Origin: Nitrospirota bacterium
Lineage (GTDB): Bacteria; Nitrospirota; Nitrospiria; Nitrospirales; UBA8639
NCBI GenBank assembly: GCA_003233615.1
Contig: QIMB01000480.1
Span: 1-12,894, forward strand
Length of the DNA stretch: 12,894 bases
Direction of reading: 5' to 3'
The translations under genes and the position numbers were made by a program. This document shows, piece after piece, positions 1 to 6,923 of this stretch. The notes beneath the pieces are model-generated. The model was not told the origin of the DNA and ran no database searches. It saw only the letters and a list, made by a program, of their open reading frames with translations. The stretch's first letter is position 1, and each line of letters starts with the position of its first letter.

Positions 1-398
1 GTGAGGTTCAGGCCAAGCCGATCGAGAAAGGGCTTGATCATGTTCACGCTGTCAACGAGAGCTTCTTCACTCACCGGAATCCCATTGATGACAATTCGCT
101 CTCGAATATGCTCAACGTGAGGACTCGTATAGAGACCCACACGGATCCCTGTGGCTTGGAGCAAGGCAGCCAACATACGGCTCACGCTGCTCTTGCCTTT
201 CGTCCCGGTCACATGGATCGACCGAAAGGCCCGGTCTGGCCTCCCCAGAATGTCCATATACCGTTTGATTGGCTCAAGACTCCAAATTTGAGCAACTCCA
301 ATGCCCCTGTTCTTTTCATAATTGGGACGGTTTTCCAAAAGCTGTTCTACATCAGCTAAAGATCGCAAGAGTTTTGCCGGATGTGATGAATGTGCCAT
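1..398 (-). CDS. folC: Folylpolyglutamate synthase / dihydrofolate synthase (FolC), N-terminal part
   Basis: This is the N-terminal 132 residues of a Mur-ligase-family protein; the rest lies beyond the left edge. FolC joins glutamate to dihydropteroate and to folates in the cytoplasm, using ATP. The sequence shows a Mur-type P-loop, HVTGTKGKSS at residues 62-71, then a TSPH motif at 91-94 and RERIVINGIPVSEE at about 100-112. The TSPH motif and the order of these segments are typical of FolC rather than of MurC-F. The start is the ATG at 396-398. It has no convincing Shine-Dalgarno sequence and the frame stays open a little upstream, so the exact start is uncertain. It is the last gene seen on this strand and is separated from the TIG-domain gene by 307 bp, so it may have its own promoter. 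Another Mur-ligase-family enzyme is possible but less likely. Confidence 0.85.
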   Translation of the reverse strand, partial: MAHSSHPAKLLRSLADVEQLLENRPNYEKNRGIGVAQIWSLEPIKRYMDILGRPDRAFRSIHVTGTKGKSSVSRMLAALLQATGIRVGLYTSPHVEHIRERIVINGIPVSEEALVDSVNMIKPFLDRLGLNL

Positions 399-422
399 AT
401 CGATAGTCGTCCGGGACCTAAC

Positions 423-435
423 CCGGCATAGCCGG
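423..435. repeat. Short perfect hairpin upstream of folC
   Basis: CCGGC, a 3-nt ATA loop, then GCCGG form a perfect 5-bp stem. It lies 25-37 bp before the folC start, within the likely 5' untranslated region. There is no adjacent T-run, so it does not look like an intrinsic terminator. A role is unknown. Confidence 0.45.
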
Positions 436-451
436 AACCAAACAAAGGGAA

Positions 452-487
452 GCCTCGTGAGGCGTAAGGCGTAAAGCGGGAGGCGAG
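452..487. repeat. Hairpin plus 4 x 7-bp degenerate tandem repeat
   Basis: GCCTC-GT-GAGGC (452-463) is a perfect 5-bp hairpin. Its 3' arm runs into four consecutive 7-mers at 460-487: AGGCGTA, AGGCGTA, AAGCGGG and AGGCGAG. Two units are identical and two are diverged. This is likely non-coding repeat sequence. It would disrupt the protein character of any reading frame drawn through it. Confidence 0.55.
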
Positions 488-705
488 AAGAAAAGAACAA
501 GATGAAGGTACGGAAGAATGCCCATTTCCAAAAAATCTGATGTGTCTGGAATGGCCTTTATCTCCTTGACAGACAAGGCTTTCTGAACATCACTAAAAAT
601 ATCTTCGCCGTAAAACACGGATTTTCTGGAAACTAAGGACCATTTCTTTCAACTGCTGAATCCGTGTTCATTACTCCTTGTTGACTCACCAAACAATGAG
701 CCTGG

Positions 706-2418
706 CTAAAAAGCGTCTCCACGGTTATTGGGATTCGGTTCCATGTAATCCTGGTCAGGAATTCCCCGCGCCATGATAGTGAATGGTCCGGCAATGGCAT
801 CGACCCACTGCTTCTCAGTACAACAGGTTCCATCTGGAAGCCAATCCCAGGATCCACGACGAATAATGACCTCTCCGGACATCCGGTCTGTGTCGAAGCC
901 ATCGGGAGTTGCAATTCCAAACCATAGACGTCTCGGCACTCGAACCTGAATTTCAGTGTTGCTCCACGACATCACTTGGGTGGCAATTCCATTGATTAAG
1001 ACCGATGTTCTGGATACATTCGCCCCAAGCTCATATGGCTTCCAGTTATGGGCCTTCTTGTGAAGGTTGGCCCGTGCCGCTTCGGCAATTTTCAAGAAGT
1101 CGCCAAATCCTGATCCATGAATTGTGACCACTTCATCCAGTCCGGCGGAGGCCGGGCCGTAGGACTCCACCGTAGGCGTCACCACAGTAAAGAAACCCGC
1201 TGCCACTTCCACGACGCCATGGTCCGCGCAACAGGTTCCATCCGGCCTTGGTATCGTGGCTCCGCGCCTAATGACAATTTGTCCGGTCTTGGCGCTGTAC
1301 GGCACCCATACTTCAATCAGGTCATTATGCCAGCGACGAATGATTGCCGGCACTCCTCCGATCTCTACCGCGTTCGCGCCAGAGTCAAAATCGAAGAAGT
1401 ACGGCGTCTCCCCACTTTCCGAATAAAGCCCGAAATGCGATCCCCTGATCCTGACCAAGGAACCGATAGGTCCTTCCCGTGGAGAGAAATTTTCGACCTG
1501 AAACGTGTGAACCTTAAAGCGACCGACTTCACGGTCAACGCCATTCCGCCTCAGGATCAATGCCCCACTTGTCGCATCAAGCGGCACATGCACGACGATA
1601 TTTCGTGGCGACCACCTGGCAATGGTAGCAGGGTGCCCGTCAAACAACACGGCATCCCCTTTCCCTTTTTGTTTGCCGAAATCGTCTGCGTACAGCACCA
1701 CTTTACTGCCAATCGTTCCTTCTGCCGGTTCCATCGCGATGCGAGGAATGACCGTCAATCGTAAGGAGTTACTCACGGCATAGTCGACAGGCGCGCAACA
1801 GGATCCATCCGGGAGCGGGTCATAAGAAGCGAGACGAACGATGACATCACCAGACTTTGCCTTCGCGGGAATTTTCACCTGAATTTTTGTCGATCGCCAT
1901 TTCTTGATGTGCCCCGGGATTCCGTTAATGAGCACTTGATTGACCCCAAACATGGCGTTGGGATCCCGTGAGCCAGCCGTGTTACCGAAATGCTTTCCTT
2001 CAATAATGAGAAGCGACCCGGCCTCAGCTTCAAAAGGCGCCATTCGATCAATCTTTGGCTGGTGCACGGTAAATGTTCCGGCTTGCACAGTTTTCTTGTC
2101 GGCCAAAAGGGTGACGGGGCCATCTTGGGCATGCAAGGGAACCTTGACCATAATCAGATCAGGTTCCCATTGCTGAATCAATGCCGGCACGCCCTTGAAC
2201 AGCACCCGGTTCTCTCGGGTTGAGATGAATGTGCCGAACCCTTCCCCGGAAATGATCACTGTGGCTCCGGGGTGAGCGGCATTCGGCATGAGTGTGGGGG
2301 GAATCGGGGGACCGGCATGAACCATTCCTGCTCCGAACACAGAGAGAACTCCGATGATCACACACGCCTGGTTTTGGGCAAGCCGAATAAACCTATTAAC
2401 AACGGTCTTTTTTCTCAT
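706..2418 (-). CDS. Secreted protein with about five IPT/TIG domains and repeated PDG[ST]CC motifs
   Basis: This is a 570-residue exported protein. Residues 1-35 form a signal peptide: basic MRKK, a hydrophobic stretch, and a cleavage-like GMVHAG. The rest is a row of immunoglobulin-like IPT/TIG domains at about 37-118, 119-223, 224-303, 304-414 and 415-549. They share the pattern GS.V.I.G..FG, then V.I.G.PA.I..W....I.V.VP, then G.V.IRR. Domains 2, 4 and 5 end with a P-D-G-[S/T]-C-C motif (203-208, 392-397, 528-533) that domains 1 and 3 lack. TIG domains usually serve in binding or as spacers in surface and secreted proteins; no enzyme motif is visible. The start is well set: ATG preceded by AAGGAG (2426-2431) with 7-nt spacing. 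It lies 121 bp downstream of the receiver gene. The paired cysteines could form disulfides or bind metal in the envelope, which is inference. Confidence 0.85.
   Translation of the reverse strand: MRKKTVVNRFIRLAQNQACVIIGVLSVFGAGMVHAGPPIPPTLMPNAAHPGATVIISGEGFGTFISTRENRVLFKGVPALIQQWEPDLIMVKVPLHAQDGPVTLLADKKTVQAGTFTVHQPKIDRMAPFEAEAGSLLIIEGKHFGNTAGSRDPNAMFGVNQVLINGIPGHIKKWRSTKIQVKIPAKAKSGDVIVRLASYDPLPDGSCCAPVDYAVSNSLRLTVIPRIAMEPAEGTIGSKVVLYADDFGKQKGKGDAVLFDGHPATIARWSPRNIVVHVPLDATSGALILRRNGVDREVGRFKVHTFQVENFSPREGPIGSLVRIRGSHFGLYSESGETPYFFDFDSGANAVEIGGVPAIIRRWHNDLIEVWVPYSAKTGQIVIRRGATIPRPDGTCCADHGVVEVAAGFFTVVTPTVESYGPASAGLDEVVTIHGSGFGDFLKIAEAARANLHKKAHNWKPYELGANVSRTSVLINGIATQVMSWSNTEIQVRVPRRLWFGIATPDGFDTDRMSGEVIIRRGSWDWLPDGTCCTEKQWVDAIAGPFTIMARGIPDQDYMEPNPNNRGDAF
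821..837. repeat. PDG[ST]CC-encoding 17-mer, copy in TIG domain 5
   Basis: The 17-mer CAACAGGTTCCATCTGG (plus strand) encodes the PDGTCC motif. It is nearly identical to the copies at 1229-1245 and 1796-1812, differing by one or two bases. The match holds at the DNA level as well as in protein, which suggests domain duplication within the gene. Confidence 0.7.
1229..1245. repeat. PDG[ST]CC-encoding 17-mer, copy in TIG domain 4
   Basis: CAACAGGTTCCATCCGG on the plus strand is the second copy of the repeat. It encodes PDGTCC at residues 392-397 of the TIG protein. Confidence 0.7.
1796..1812. repeat. PDG[ST]CC-encoding 17-mer, copy in TIG domain 2
   Basis: CAACAGGATCCATCCGG on the plus strand is the third copy. 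It encodes PDGSCC at residues 203-208; the T-to-A change on the plus strand gives Ser instead of Thr. Confidence 0.7.
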
Positions 2419-2539
2419 AGCTTCACTCCTTCAAATTCTTCCATAGGATTGAGTTCTTCCATCTGTCGTGAGGGCATTTGGCACATTCTGCTGAAGGCTT
2501 TTCCCAATCTCCCCACGCATTTCCGTTCCACGAACTTGT

Positions 2540-2941
2540 TTAACTATCGGCCCATCCCGAAGGGGAAGGGGAGGAGAGGAGAGCCAAGGACAGGGACGTC
2601 TGTTCAATAGGTTTTTCCAAGCATCCCCGTGCCCCCCATTGGAGTAATTGTTGCTTAAGACGGGGTGTCATCAATGCGCTCATCATGAAAACCGTGATGT
2701 CTGAATAGCGCCGCTTGATTGCTCTCAGAGTCTCAGCGCCGTCCATTTGCGGCATGGTGATATTCAGCAGCACGATATCCACCTGCCAACGTTGCAATTT
2801 CTCCAACGCCTCCCTTCCAGATGCAGCCTGCATCACTTCGTACTGCCACTGACCTAAGCAGTCGCACAAACAGGTGCGAGAATCCGCCTCATCATCCACT
2901 ACCAGAATCCGACGCTTGTATTTCAACGATTGAGCAGCCAT
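2540..2941 (-). CDS. Stand-alone receiver-domain protein with Asp-to-Asn at the phosphorylation site
   Basis: This is a 133-residue cytoplasmic protein that is almost only a CheY-like receiver domain. It shows the acidic pair D16-D17 in RILVVDDEAD, the beta-4 Ser in FMMSAL (S88) and the beta-5 Lys in LEKP (K110). The usual phospho-acceptor Asp in the D-[I/L]-x-M-P-x-M-D-G segment is Asn60: the text reads VLLNITMPQMDG, with codon AAT. All else needed for the receiver fold is kept. A typical response regulator here would be phosphorylated by a histidine kinase; this one probably is not. There is no DNA-binding output domain; the tail after K110 is short and Ser/Pro-rich. I chose the ATG at 2939-2941 over one seven codons upstream because GGAGGA (2946-2951) sits just before it. 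It lies 43 bp after sua5, and no kinase gene is in view. Confidence 0.85.
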   Translation of the reverse strand: MAAQSLKYKRRILVVDDEADSRTCLCDCLGQWQYEVMQAASGREALEKLQRWQVDIVLLNITMPQMDGAETLRAIKRRYSDITVFMMSALMTPRLKQQLLQWGARGCLEKPIEQTSLSLALLSSPSPSGWADS

Positions 2942-2945
2942 TGGT

Positions 2946-2951
2946 TCCTCC
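2946..2951 (-). promoter_or_regulatory. Ribosome binding site that sets the receiver-protein start
   Basis: GGAGGA on the minus strand ends 4 nt before the ATG at 2939-2941. The alternative ATG at 2960-2962 lies upstream of this site and so could not use it. Confidence 0.7.
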
Positions 2952-2984
2952 ACACCAGACACAGGCCCTTCTGCGTGGTGGCTA

Positions 2985-4016
2985 CTAACCTACAGGGACA
3001 GCACACCGGCGGAGCCGGTCCATGATTGCCATTCCTATACCCTCTTCCGTGCAGGGTTCGGCCCACAACCGGGTCAGACCTTGATTATCTAGCCGCCGCA
3101 GCGCCGCAAAGAAATTGTGCGCGGCCTCTTGTACATCCCCTGTCGGCGAAAGAACTTCAATGGCCGCGTAGAGTTCCTTCCCCCTCGGTGGCGCAAAGGC
3201 TAGCAGGCCAGTCTGTTCACCAGGCACGAACTTCGGAATGGCTTCAGATGTGGGCAGGAGGTGAAGTGGGGTCCTGGTAGCATAATGGCGGGCGAGTCGT
3301 CCCGGAGAAAGGGGCCGGCCCTCGCTGAAACCAGGACGCATAATCGGCCCGATAACCTCTTCCAAATCTTCCACCGAAAGGCTCCCGGCCCTGAGAAGAG
3401 TCGGGGATCCATTTGTAAACGAAATAATCGTGGACTCGACACCATGGGAGCATGTTCCTCCGTCCAGAATGAGGTCCACTTGCTCGCCCAATCCTTCCAG
3501 CACATGATGGGCCGCAGTTGGACTGACATATCCGAAAGGATTCGCACTCGGCGCGGCAATTGGAGTCCCTGCGTTCCGGATCAAGGCTGAAGCCACTGGA
3601 TGATTCGGCATTCTAATGGCTATTGTGGGTAGCCCCGCCGTGATCAGATCGGGTATGTCAGGTTTCCGTGGAAGCACAAGAGTAAGCGGGCCTGGCCAGA
3701 ATACGTCAGAGAGAAGGCGGATCCTGGGATCTTCGGTGAGTGCCAGTTCATTCAAGGTCTCCTTTTCCGCAATATGAACGATGAGGGGATCATGCAGCGG
3801 CCTGGCTTTTACCTTAAATATGTTGGCTATGGCACCGGGGTTCCACATATCGGCCCCAAGCCCATAGACCGTCTCCGTTGGAAAAGCTATTAGCCCACCC
3901 CTGCGGATGATGTCAGCCGCCAACTGTATATGCTCAATGTTGGCAGCGACGAGAACCTTTCTTTTTCCCATATTGCCCAACCGTTCCCACCCTCTCACTT
4001 GAGCGATTCGCTTCAT
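2985..4016 (-). CDS. sua5: L-threonylcarbamoyladenylate synthase, Sua5 type
   Basis: This enzyme makes threonylcarbamoyl-AMP from threonine, bicarbonate and ATP, the first step toward t6A37 in ANN-decoding tRNAs. The 343-residue length fits the two-domain Sua5 form rather than the short TsaC form. The YrdC domain covers about residues 25-215, with FPTETVYGLG at 45-54, KVKARP at 68-73, the APSAN segment ending at 159 and HGVESTII at 191-198. The linker SPGRLARHYA at 237-246 matches the conserved SPG...RHYAP linker of Sua5 proteins, and a C-terminal Sua5 domain follows. Start choice is weak: the ATG at 4014-4016 has no clear Shine-Dalgarno sequence, and ATG at 3969-3971 (M16) is an alternative that removes a non-conserved leader. 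It lies 25 bp after the preceding secreted-protein gene, so co-transcription is likely although the functions look unrelated. Confidence 0.92.
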   Translation of the reverse strand: MKRIAQVRGWERLGNMGKRKVLVAANIEHIQLAADIIRRGGLIAFPTETVYGLGADMWNPGAIANIFKVKARPLHDPLIVHIAEKETLNELALTEDPRIRLLSDVFWPGPLTLVLPRKPDIPDLITAGLPTIAIRMPNHPVASALIRNAGTPIAAPSANPFGYVSPTAAHHVLEGLGEQVDLILDGGTCSHGVESTIISFTNGSPTLLRAGSLSVEDLEEVIGPIMRPGFSEGRPLSPGRLARHYATRTPLHLLPTSEAIPKFVPGEQTGLLAFAPPRGKELYAAIEVLSPTGDVQEAAHNFFAALRRLDNQGLTRLWAEPCTEEGIGMAIMDRLRRCAVPVG

Positions 4017-4041
4017 GTCATTTACACGCCTGAATGGGTAG

Positions 4042-6408
4042 TTAGTAGGCTGCGGGCTTAGACATGGGACGACTGGTCACCATTTCAATAACGCGCAGTC
4101 TGTCAAATTGCGCCACCATGTCCCCTTTGGTCACCAGACCAATTCTTCCTCCACCTTGAATGGGTTCTGAAGCCATCACTCTCGTCTCGTATCCATCGAC
4201 ATAAATCTCCAGGCGTGGATGATCCACATGTGCGGAATTGACCGTCTGCACACGGAGAACATGCCATGGCCCAGGTTTTATTTTGATCTCCCCGGTTCCA
4301 AGCAATGTCGGTTCACCGTTCTGTATGCGGTAGATGCTCAGCTGCTTCGTCGTCGGGTTCATGGTCACGGCGTAGAAATTCCTAGGGTCCTTGGCCGCCA
4401 AGACGATTCCCGCTTCTCCCTGGTCTGACGATGAAACCTGATGCAGGTACACCACGATATCCGGCAACTCATGGGTGCGCCTGGCACCCAGCAACACCTG
4501 AAAACAGGCATCTCCTGCACATGGAGATGCTTGCGTGATGACATGAGGGAGGGAAGGGGCTTTCAAGTCGGCTTCGATCCGCCATCCTCCGATGGATCCT
4601 TCACGTGTGCTTCCTGCTGAAAACCCGGAGGGTAGCCCGCCAACCGGACCTTGATCAAAGCCCCAGGTTGTCAGAAAGTTGAGATCCTGAATGCGCAAGT
4701 GAACCTCATTATGCATCACTTCAGGAGAGCGTGCGGAAGTGGGCAGCGTTACATGGAGGCCTTCCGGGATCAACGCTTTGACCAGATCATTACCGATGAG
4801 ATGGCTCCACATCCCAACTACACCGGAAAGCTGATCATGCTGCGTTCTGATCACTTCCACATGCTTTGCAAGGCGCGATTGGTCGGGGGGAACAGCCAGA
4901 GCATCCAAAATCACCAACGCCTCTCCGGCTATCAGTTTGTCAATAGGAGACATCGCCAGGCTCAGGGCCTGTTCGGCTTCCTCTCGCGCCTGAAGCATCC
5001 AGGGATGATCATATCGCCGATTCCAGGACAACCACTGCACACGGTCCCAGGTAATTTCTGAGAGAAGTCGGGCTCGGCCTAGATGGTCACCCGCAGAAAC
5101 GTCTTTCAACAAGCCCTCATGAAGGGTCAATGCGGAAGCGGTATCGTTATTCCACCGATAGAGCGCGCCTAATCTACGGCGCATTTCCGAATTGCTCTGA
5201 CCACCCTTCAACGCGATCTCCAAAGCTGGCATGGCCCTATAAAACATATCAGCGGCGAAAGAATGTCCTACCGACACCTCTGTAAACTCCTGACGCCAGG
5301 TTTGCGCTTGAATATTCCAATAGAGCTCAGCGAGCTTAGGCTTAATGGCGCCATCGTTGGAAGTGATTTTCCCGATAGCCAATCCTTCCCGGAGAAACTC
5401 GACGTAGAGATCCGTCCCGAACACCGCATTCACCCGGGGCTCTTCGGGATCGAGAAGGAGGAGACGTTTGAATTTCTTGACCTTCTCTTGAAGAAGGGTC
5501 TCCTGGCGGGCTTCTTGAAAGATTGCTTCAAATTGTTGCGGATTGGTATCCCGGTTCCACCAAAGTGGCGACGCAGGCAGTATGCCCGGGACTGATGGTC
5601 CCGCTACGAGGGGCGAACCAGTGAGGGCTTCGTTGACGACGGCCTGGTCTACCGGAAATCCCAGTGCTCGAAGACCGCTCACGACGGTAAACCGGGCAAT
5701 GAGCTTATAGACAGGACCATACCGGCGAATCACCGGACTGGCCCACCATGGCTCACCCGGGAGTAACGCCAATGGCGCTGTTAGGAGGTCAGGATAGGTC
5801 ACGGAAATATCCACCCTGACTTCTTGCACTCCAAGTATGGCCTGTCCTTGCCCAATGACGAGTCCTACTGATCGAGGGTCAAGAACTTTTTCCACCTGCA
5901 TAAGAGGACCGGATATGGCATAGTTAGGCCGAACGACCGTCGGTGAGACGGATAGGGCAGGAGGATAATCCTTCCAGAAATCAGCATGCTGGTGGGATTC
6001 GTGAATCAGTCCAAACCCTGTGCCACGACCTAAAGCTCCAAAAATGGCAGGCTCCGCTTCATCGGCAACTAATTTTCGATGAGCAGCCATCGTGTCATCC
6101 CAGCAGGTCTGGGCCGTTGAGGCTGAGAGTGGCTTGTTCGGCAAACCACCCTGTTCTTGCTGTCTAGCCAAACAACCCAAATCCAGGGCGGCCCACTCCT
6201 CCACTCGTCCAGCCGCCATGGCTTCCGCATATAGGAGTGCCAGACCGGAAAGGTTCTCTGGCCCTGCTCCACTGCTTGCTTCCGCGTGAACTGGTTGATT
6301 GGATGGATCGGTCGCGGCAAAGATCTGGGTGGTGGTTGCCTTAAGGCCTCCCGCAAAAAAGGCCATTAACGCGACCATATGAAAGGTGTGTAATACAATT
6401 CGATTCAT
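4042..6408 (-). CDS. Large secreted protein: helical-repeat-like middle and C-terminal LamG-like domain
   Basis: This is a 788-residue protein I do not recognise as a named family. Residues 1-31 look like a signal peptide (MNRIVLHTFHMVALMAFFAG, ending near QIFAA). Residues 50-290 are a mixed region with conserved-looking Trp and Cys (WDD and CW near 102, PWWAS near 220). Residues 290-545 are rich in Leu/Ala amphipathic helices and resemble TPR-type repeats (for example a RRLGALYRWNND segment near 411). Residues 585-775 look like a jelly-roll of the LamG or DUF1080 kind, with GGWRIEADL, GIVLAAKDPRNFYAVTM, WHVLRVQ and LEIYVDG in the usual order; such domains often bind carbohydrate. I chose ATG 6406-6408, because AGAGAGAG (6413-6420) precedes it; a GTG five codons upstream would lie inside that site. 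It sits 79 bp after the small secreted protein gene and 25 bp before sua5. Confidence 0.78.
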   Translation of the reverse strand: MNRIVLHTFHMVALMAFFAGGLKATTTQIFAATDPSNQPVHAEASSGAGPENLSGLALLYAEAMAAGRVEEWAALDLGCLARQQEQGGLPNKPLSASTAQTCWDDTMAAHRKLVADEAEPAIFGALGRGTGFGLIHESHQHADFWKDYPPALSVSPTVVRPNYAISGPLMQVEKVLDPRSVGLVIGQGQAILGVQEVRVDISVTYPDLLTAPLALLPGEPWWASPVIRRYGPVYKLIARFTVVSGLRALGFPVDQAVVNEALTGSPLVAGPSVPGILPASPLWWNRDTNPQQFEAIFQEARQETLLQEKVKKFKRLLLLDPEEPRVNAVFGTDLYVEFLREGLAIGKITSNDGAIKPKLAELYWNIQAQTWRQEFTEVSVGHSFAADMFYRAMPALEIALKGGQSNSEMRRRLGALYRWNNDTASALTLHEGLLKDVSAGDHLGRARLLSEITWDRVQWLSWNRRYDHPWMLQAREEAEQALSLAMSPIDKLIAGEALVILDALAVPPDQSRLAKHVEVIRTQHDQLSGVVGMWSHLIGNDLVKALIPEGLHVTLPTSARSPEVMHNEVHLRIQDLNFLTTWGFDQGPVGGLPSGFSAGSTREGSIGGWRIEADLKAPSLPHVITQASPCAGDACFQVLLGARRTHELPDIVVYLHQVSSSDQGEAGIVLAAKDPRNFYAVTMNPTTKQLSIYRIQNGEPTLLGTGEIKIKPGPWHVLRVQTVNSAHVDHPRLEIYVDGYETRVMASEPIQGGGRIGLVTKGDMVAQFDRLRVIEMVTSRPMSKPAAY

Positions 6409-6487
6409 GGATCTCTCTCTCACTAGTACTCAACTCGCGCAAACCTCGTGGAAGTGAGGATGACGACTGAGTCCATATCTAATGTTG

Positions 6488-6922
6488 TTAATAATCTGGG
6501 TCCTGTGGATATGGTTGTGTATGACGACACAGAATGGTCAGCGTCTGAGTCCCACGCCCTTTCACGCATTGGTCCAACGTCGAAGAAAATTTGAGCAGGC
6601 CATCATGGGAGACCATAAAGGGGAAATCAAAGGTAAAAGAGCCGAATCGGTACTTGCCGGGCTTGAGGTAAAGTTCTTTGACCGATGTCGTCTCAAATGC
6701 CTCTGAACTGATTGGATCCATGTTATAAATCAACGGGGTGACTCCCGGGACGTTCCATGAGGTTGGAGGAACCAGAGCCGTCGGGTCCACCGTGATGGCA
6801 AATTCTCGCAAGAGCGGATTGATCGGTTCGGCTGAATGCCCGACCGGGACTATGACAAGGGAAACAACCGTCCAAAGAAGAGCGAGGTATCCTTTCCTCA
6901 ATTTGGCATGTGTATGAGACAT
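6488..6922 (-). CDS. Small secreted protein of unknown function, coupled to the NPP-like gene
   Basis: This is a 144-residue protein I do not recognise. It begins with a clear signal peptide, MSHTHAKLRKGYLALLWTVV and a further hydrophobic run, with cleavage likely after GHSA (about residue 31). The mature part is short and beta-rich, with Asn/Pro/Phe-rich segments (KPGKYRFGSFTFDFPF) and two late cysteines in LDQCVKGRGTQTLTILC that could form a disulfide. The start ATG at 6920-6922 is 1 bp after the stop of the NPP-like gene, with AGGAA about 9 nt upstream, so translational coupling is likely. Longer in-frame starts exist up to 6997 but would place 25 residues before the signal peptide and overlap the upstream gene, so I rejected them. 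A role as partner of the neighbouring exported proteins is inference. Confidence 0.72.
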   Translation of the reverse strand: MSHTHAKLRKGYLALLWTVVSLVIVPVGHSAEPINPLLREFAITVDPTALVPPTSWNVPGVTPLIYNMDPISSEAFETTSVKELYLKPGKYRFGSFTFDFPFMVSHDGLLKFSSTLDQCVKGRGTQTLTILCRHTQPYPQDPDY

Positions 6923-6923
6923 C

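Larger units (their letters stand above)
399..705. other. Intergenic region between folC and the TIG-protein gene
   Basis: This is 307 bp with no gene I can support. The folC-proximal half holds two perfect short hairpins and a four-unit 7-mer tandem repeat, listed separately. The half near the TIG gene has an AAGGAG at 674-679 (minus strand), but it leads only to a 12-codon reading frame. I see no strong T-tract terminator for the TIG gene and no clear -35/-10 pair. Confidence 0.6.

Noticed and set aside
418..618. A 66-codon minus-strand reading frame between folC and the TIG gene
   Set aside because: It has only a GTG start without a Shine-Dalgarno sequence, and its last third is drawn through the 7-mer tandem repeat and hairpins. 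It may be a gene remnant, but nothing supports a product.
633..671. Twelve-codon minus-strand reading frame (MNTDSAVERNGP) after a strong AAGGAG
   Set aside because: The spacing from AAGGAG to ATG is only 2 nt and the product is too short to judge; no sign of a leader-peptide attenuator such as a codon run or terminator.
1117..1764. 215-codon plus-strand reading frame
   Set aside because: It lies opposite the TIG-domain gene, which has clear domains, a signal peptide and a good ribosome binding site. The plus-strand product shows no recognisable motif.
2555..2590. G/A-rich stretch resembling the G-rich arm of the REP-like element
   Set aside because: It shares only low-complexity GGGGAAGGGGAGG and lacks the CCCTCC-TTTGTA half; it also lies inside the receiver coding tail.
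6411..6420. AGAGAGAGAT as a microsatellite
   Set aside because: It is only about five dinucleotide units and sits where the ribosome binding site of the LamG-like protein gene should be.
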